From Athripsodes cinereus (taxonomy: Eukaryota; Arthropoda; Insecta; Trichoptera; Leptoceridae): a DNA stretch of 64,000 nt. Numbering within the stretch: the first letter of the stretch is position 1; every line of letters begins with the position of its first letter. The stretch spans positions 868,001-932,000 of the forward strand of contig OX388319.1 of assembly GCA_947579605.1 (NCBI GenBank). The letters are read 5' to 3'. Below are positions 61,765 through 64,000 of this stretch, in pieces. A model generated the notes under the pieces. It was not told the DNA's origin and did not search any database. It saw only the letters and a program-made list of their open reading frames with translations. The position numbers and the translations under genes were made by a program.

Positions 61765-61886
61765 CTGAAACAATTTTTTATTTCGTTTTACATTCACAAT
61801 TTTACAAATCACGTTTTAGAAACGATGTTTCAAATTTGCAACCATTAAATTTAAGCTTTTAGCTTAGGAAAGTTTTCAAGTATGTA

Positions 61887-62410
61887 CAGTGGTACCTTGA
61901 CATACAAGTGCCCCAACATACGAGTTTTTTGAGATACGAGCCGACGAGTGAGCGAGTTTTTGCTTTGAAATACGAGCAAAATTTGAGATAGAGCTATTTA
62001 ATGACACTTGCCTAACTCATTTCCGGAACATTCTGAAAGTAAGGAAGATACAAACCTCCTTGGACATGTTTTTTTTAAACGACTTATAAGTGAAAGTGAG
62101 AAAAACGTGACGAAAAAGGTAAAGACTAGTAAAGAGAAAAGCAGTGACGAAAATTAAGCGAAAAGTAACACATTATAAATCTAGTTAATTTCTTTACATT
62201 CTCTTTTATTATGTTTTTGTACAATACATATTTGTAATTTATAAATACATTTTTCTTATTCAAAAACACGAAACAAAAATAACTGGGGTGACATTTAGGG
62301 GGCTGGAACGGATTAATGGCAGTTCAATTAATTTCAATGGGAAAATTTGCTTTAAGATACTAGTTATTTGAGATACGAGCAAGGTTGCGGAACGAATTAA
62401 ACCCCCACTG
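61887..62410. mobile_element. 524-bp pogo/Tigger-like MITE
   Basis: Starts CAGTGGTACCTTGACATAC, ends CGAATTAAACCCCCACTG, with repeated GAGATACGAGC at both sides and TA at 61885-61886 and 62411-62412. The block GGAACGGATTAATGGC resembles Tigger-type ends found in many animals. No transposase ORF. Confidence 0.8.
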
Positions 62411-62565
62411 TAGTTATTTTCATATTTTGTGGAAATTCATTCTGTATAGCATATACAATATACACTAATCAATGCCGTTTCTCAAAATATTAGCATCAAT
62501 AATCATTTTGACTCAAAAGTACCAGTCAGAATATCTGAATTATATATTAGATCCAAATTCATTAT

Positions 62566-63739
62566 CATCATCATCATCGCCCTCAACGCTCCTCTCGGGA
62601 GCACAGGGCAGAAACCAGTCTCCTCCATTCAGAGCGTCTTTGTGCCAATTGCGTTACCTCTTTCCACGACATTCCTTGCGCTCTGATATCGTTGTCATAG
62701 GAACGGCGTATTGTGAAAGAGGGACGCCCGGGCCGACGGAACCCCTGCGGACGGAAAAACAGTGCTCTTTTTGGCCAACTATCATTAGGCATTCTCAAAA
62801 CATGTCCCAGCCAGGACCATCGTCTCTCCTGTATTACGGAGATTACAGGTCTCTGCCGGGTGCGCCGGCGCACAGCATCATTTGTAACATGTTCATACCA
62901 TTTGACATCCAAAATCCTTCTAAGACACCTGTTTTCAAAGCTTAGTATCTTCCGCTCCTGAGCCTTGATTAAGTGCCAAGACTCACAGCCATATAGAAGG
63001 ATTGGGATGATGCACGCATTGAACAAGGGACATTTTGTCCTGATGCTGAGTCCAGACGCCTTCCAAACTTTGTTCATGTTATTGAAAGCCCCACTAGCTG
63101 CCCCTATGCGGATTGGTAATTCCGACCGGAGATCACCCTCTGGCGTTATGGTTGCTCCCAGGTACCTGAATTTGCTAACCTGAGATATTTGGGAATTACC
63201 AACCATTAGTGGGGTGTGAGTACTCGTGCATGTACTATTACATATGTACTCCGTTTTACCAGCGTTGATACGAAGGCCAAGGCGCAAGGAATTTTCATAA
63301 AGAGCATTAGCGTTGCACTGTAATCCGTCCACAGATGTATCAAAAAGGGCTAGATCATCCGCATATTCAAGATCGTGCAGCACTCCCACAGACGTCTCAC
63401 TGTTTTCACGCTGTGATAAAGGCACACCACCAGGGCCCAGAATAGATTTTCTGAGCAGGTAGTCCATAATTATGGCAAAGATAAAAGGTGCCAATACACA
63501 GCCCTGCCGGACTCCAGTGGTGATCCTGAAGGTGTCAGTTGGACCACTTGATGTTCTGACAGAACATTCAGAGTCCATATGCAGGGCTTTGATCATGGTT
63601 ACCACTTTGGGCGGGATGCCATACGCGGCCAGTATTTTCCATATGGTTGGTCTGTGGGGGCTGTCAAAAGCTTTTTCGTAGTCAATGAAGCAACATGCAA
63701 GCGGTGAGTTGAACTCTTCATTAAGTTGAACTCATCAAC
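62566..63739 (-). mobile_element. RTE-like LINE insertion, 5'-truncated, recent
   Basis: Uninterrupted minus-strand frame from about 63722 to 62583 (about 380 codons). Visible RT blocks: CCFIDYEKAFDSPHRPTIWK, ITTGVRQGCVLAPFIFAI, LEYADDLALFD (catalytic YADD), [34 protein letters not shown]. It lacks the endonuclease and the RT N-terminus, so it is truncated, not autonomous. Ends in a GAT-repeat tail, and AATTCATTAT is duplicated at 62556-62565 and 63740-63749. It lies in an intron of the Ig gene. Confidence 0.9.
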
Positions 63740-64000
63740 AATTCATTATAAGTGATATTTTTTTTCGGAAAATTCTTCGAAAACTGAATGTCGCCGGAAA
63801 TATGTCGGAAACATAAAACGGTCATACAATTTCTGTAATAAAAGACAAAAGAAATTGTTATATATGCAGAAGAATAAACATAGGTCAGATTATTTTCTAT
63901 TATATACCTATATTCCATTTTCTGTTTATATGTTCTATTTACCTTTTGATCTAAGCTCACTTTATAGTAAAACATAGTTATAAACATTGTAATAGGTTTA

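Noticed and set aside
53411..63739. Naming the Ig gene nephrin, Kirre, Sidestep or echinoid
   Set aside because: The number and style of Ig domains fit loosely, but no fibronectin III domain is seen and the N-terminus is missing, so no symbol is given.

Overview
This is animal nuclear DNA, most likely from an insect. It is strongly AT-rich, has GT-AG introns and carries two multi-exon genes, both on the minus strand, inside a dense bed of transposable-element debris. I could not settle the insect order. The repeat types (RTE-like, L2/CR1-like and Jockey-like LINE tails, tRNA-derived SINEs, hAT, pogo/Tigger and fold-back MITEs) fit several insect groups. There is no sign of bacterial genes, CRISPR arrays or operons.

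Gene 1 (47585 down to 5856) is a complete class I unconventional myosin of the Myo1D/Myo31DF type. Sixteen coding exons join without a frame break into 990 codons plus a stop: motor domain, neck with two IQ-type motifs, and TH1 tail. The start exon is separated from the other fifteen by a 30.3 kb intron (17211-47496) that holds most of the repeats in the window.

Gene 2 (61764 down to 53411; 5' end beyond the right edge) is a single-pass immunoglobulin-superfamily adhesion protein. Fourteen exons join into 685 codons plus a stop: the end of Ig1, Ig2 to Ig5, a transmembrane helix, and a cytoplasmic tail of about 180 residues. One tail exon can alternatively be read through to its own stop, giving a shorter tail ending in a PDZ-ligand-like sequence.

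Layout: 1-5855 is sequence downstream of the myosin, made of AT-rich DNA and repeats; 5856-17210 holds myosin exons 16 to 2; 17211-47496 is myosin intron 1; 47586-53410 is intergenic (5.8 kb); 53411-61764 is the Ig gene; 61765-64000 is an Ig-gene intron holding a 524 bp pogo/Tigger-like MITE and a recent RTE-like LINE insertion.

The most interesting material is in the repeats. (i) A roughly 250 bp repeat (called R1 here) occurs about 17 times, and its last ~60 bases match the sequence after a reverse-transcriptase fragment at 22.6-23.3 kb, suggesting a SINE-LINE pair. (ii) Three fold-back elements each contain a similar small stem-loop followed by GAAA. (iii) Several transposons have intact target-site duplications, and some are nested. 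The two genes are neighbours but nothing in the sequence links their functions.
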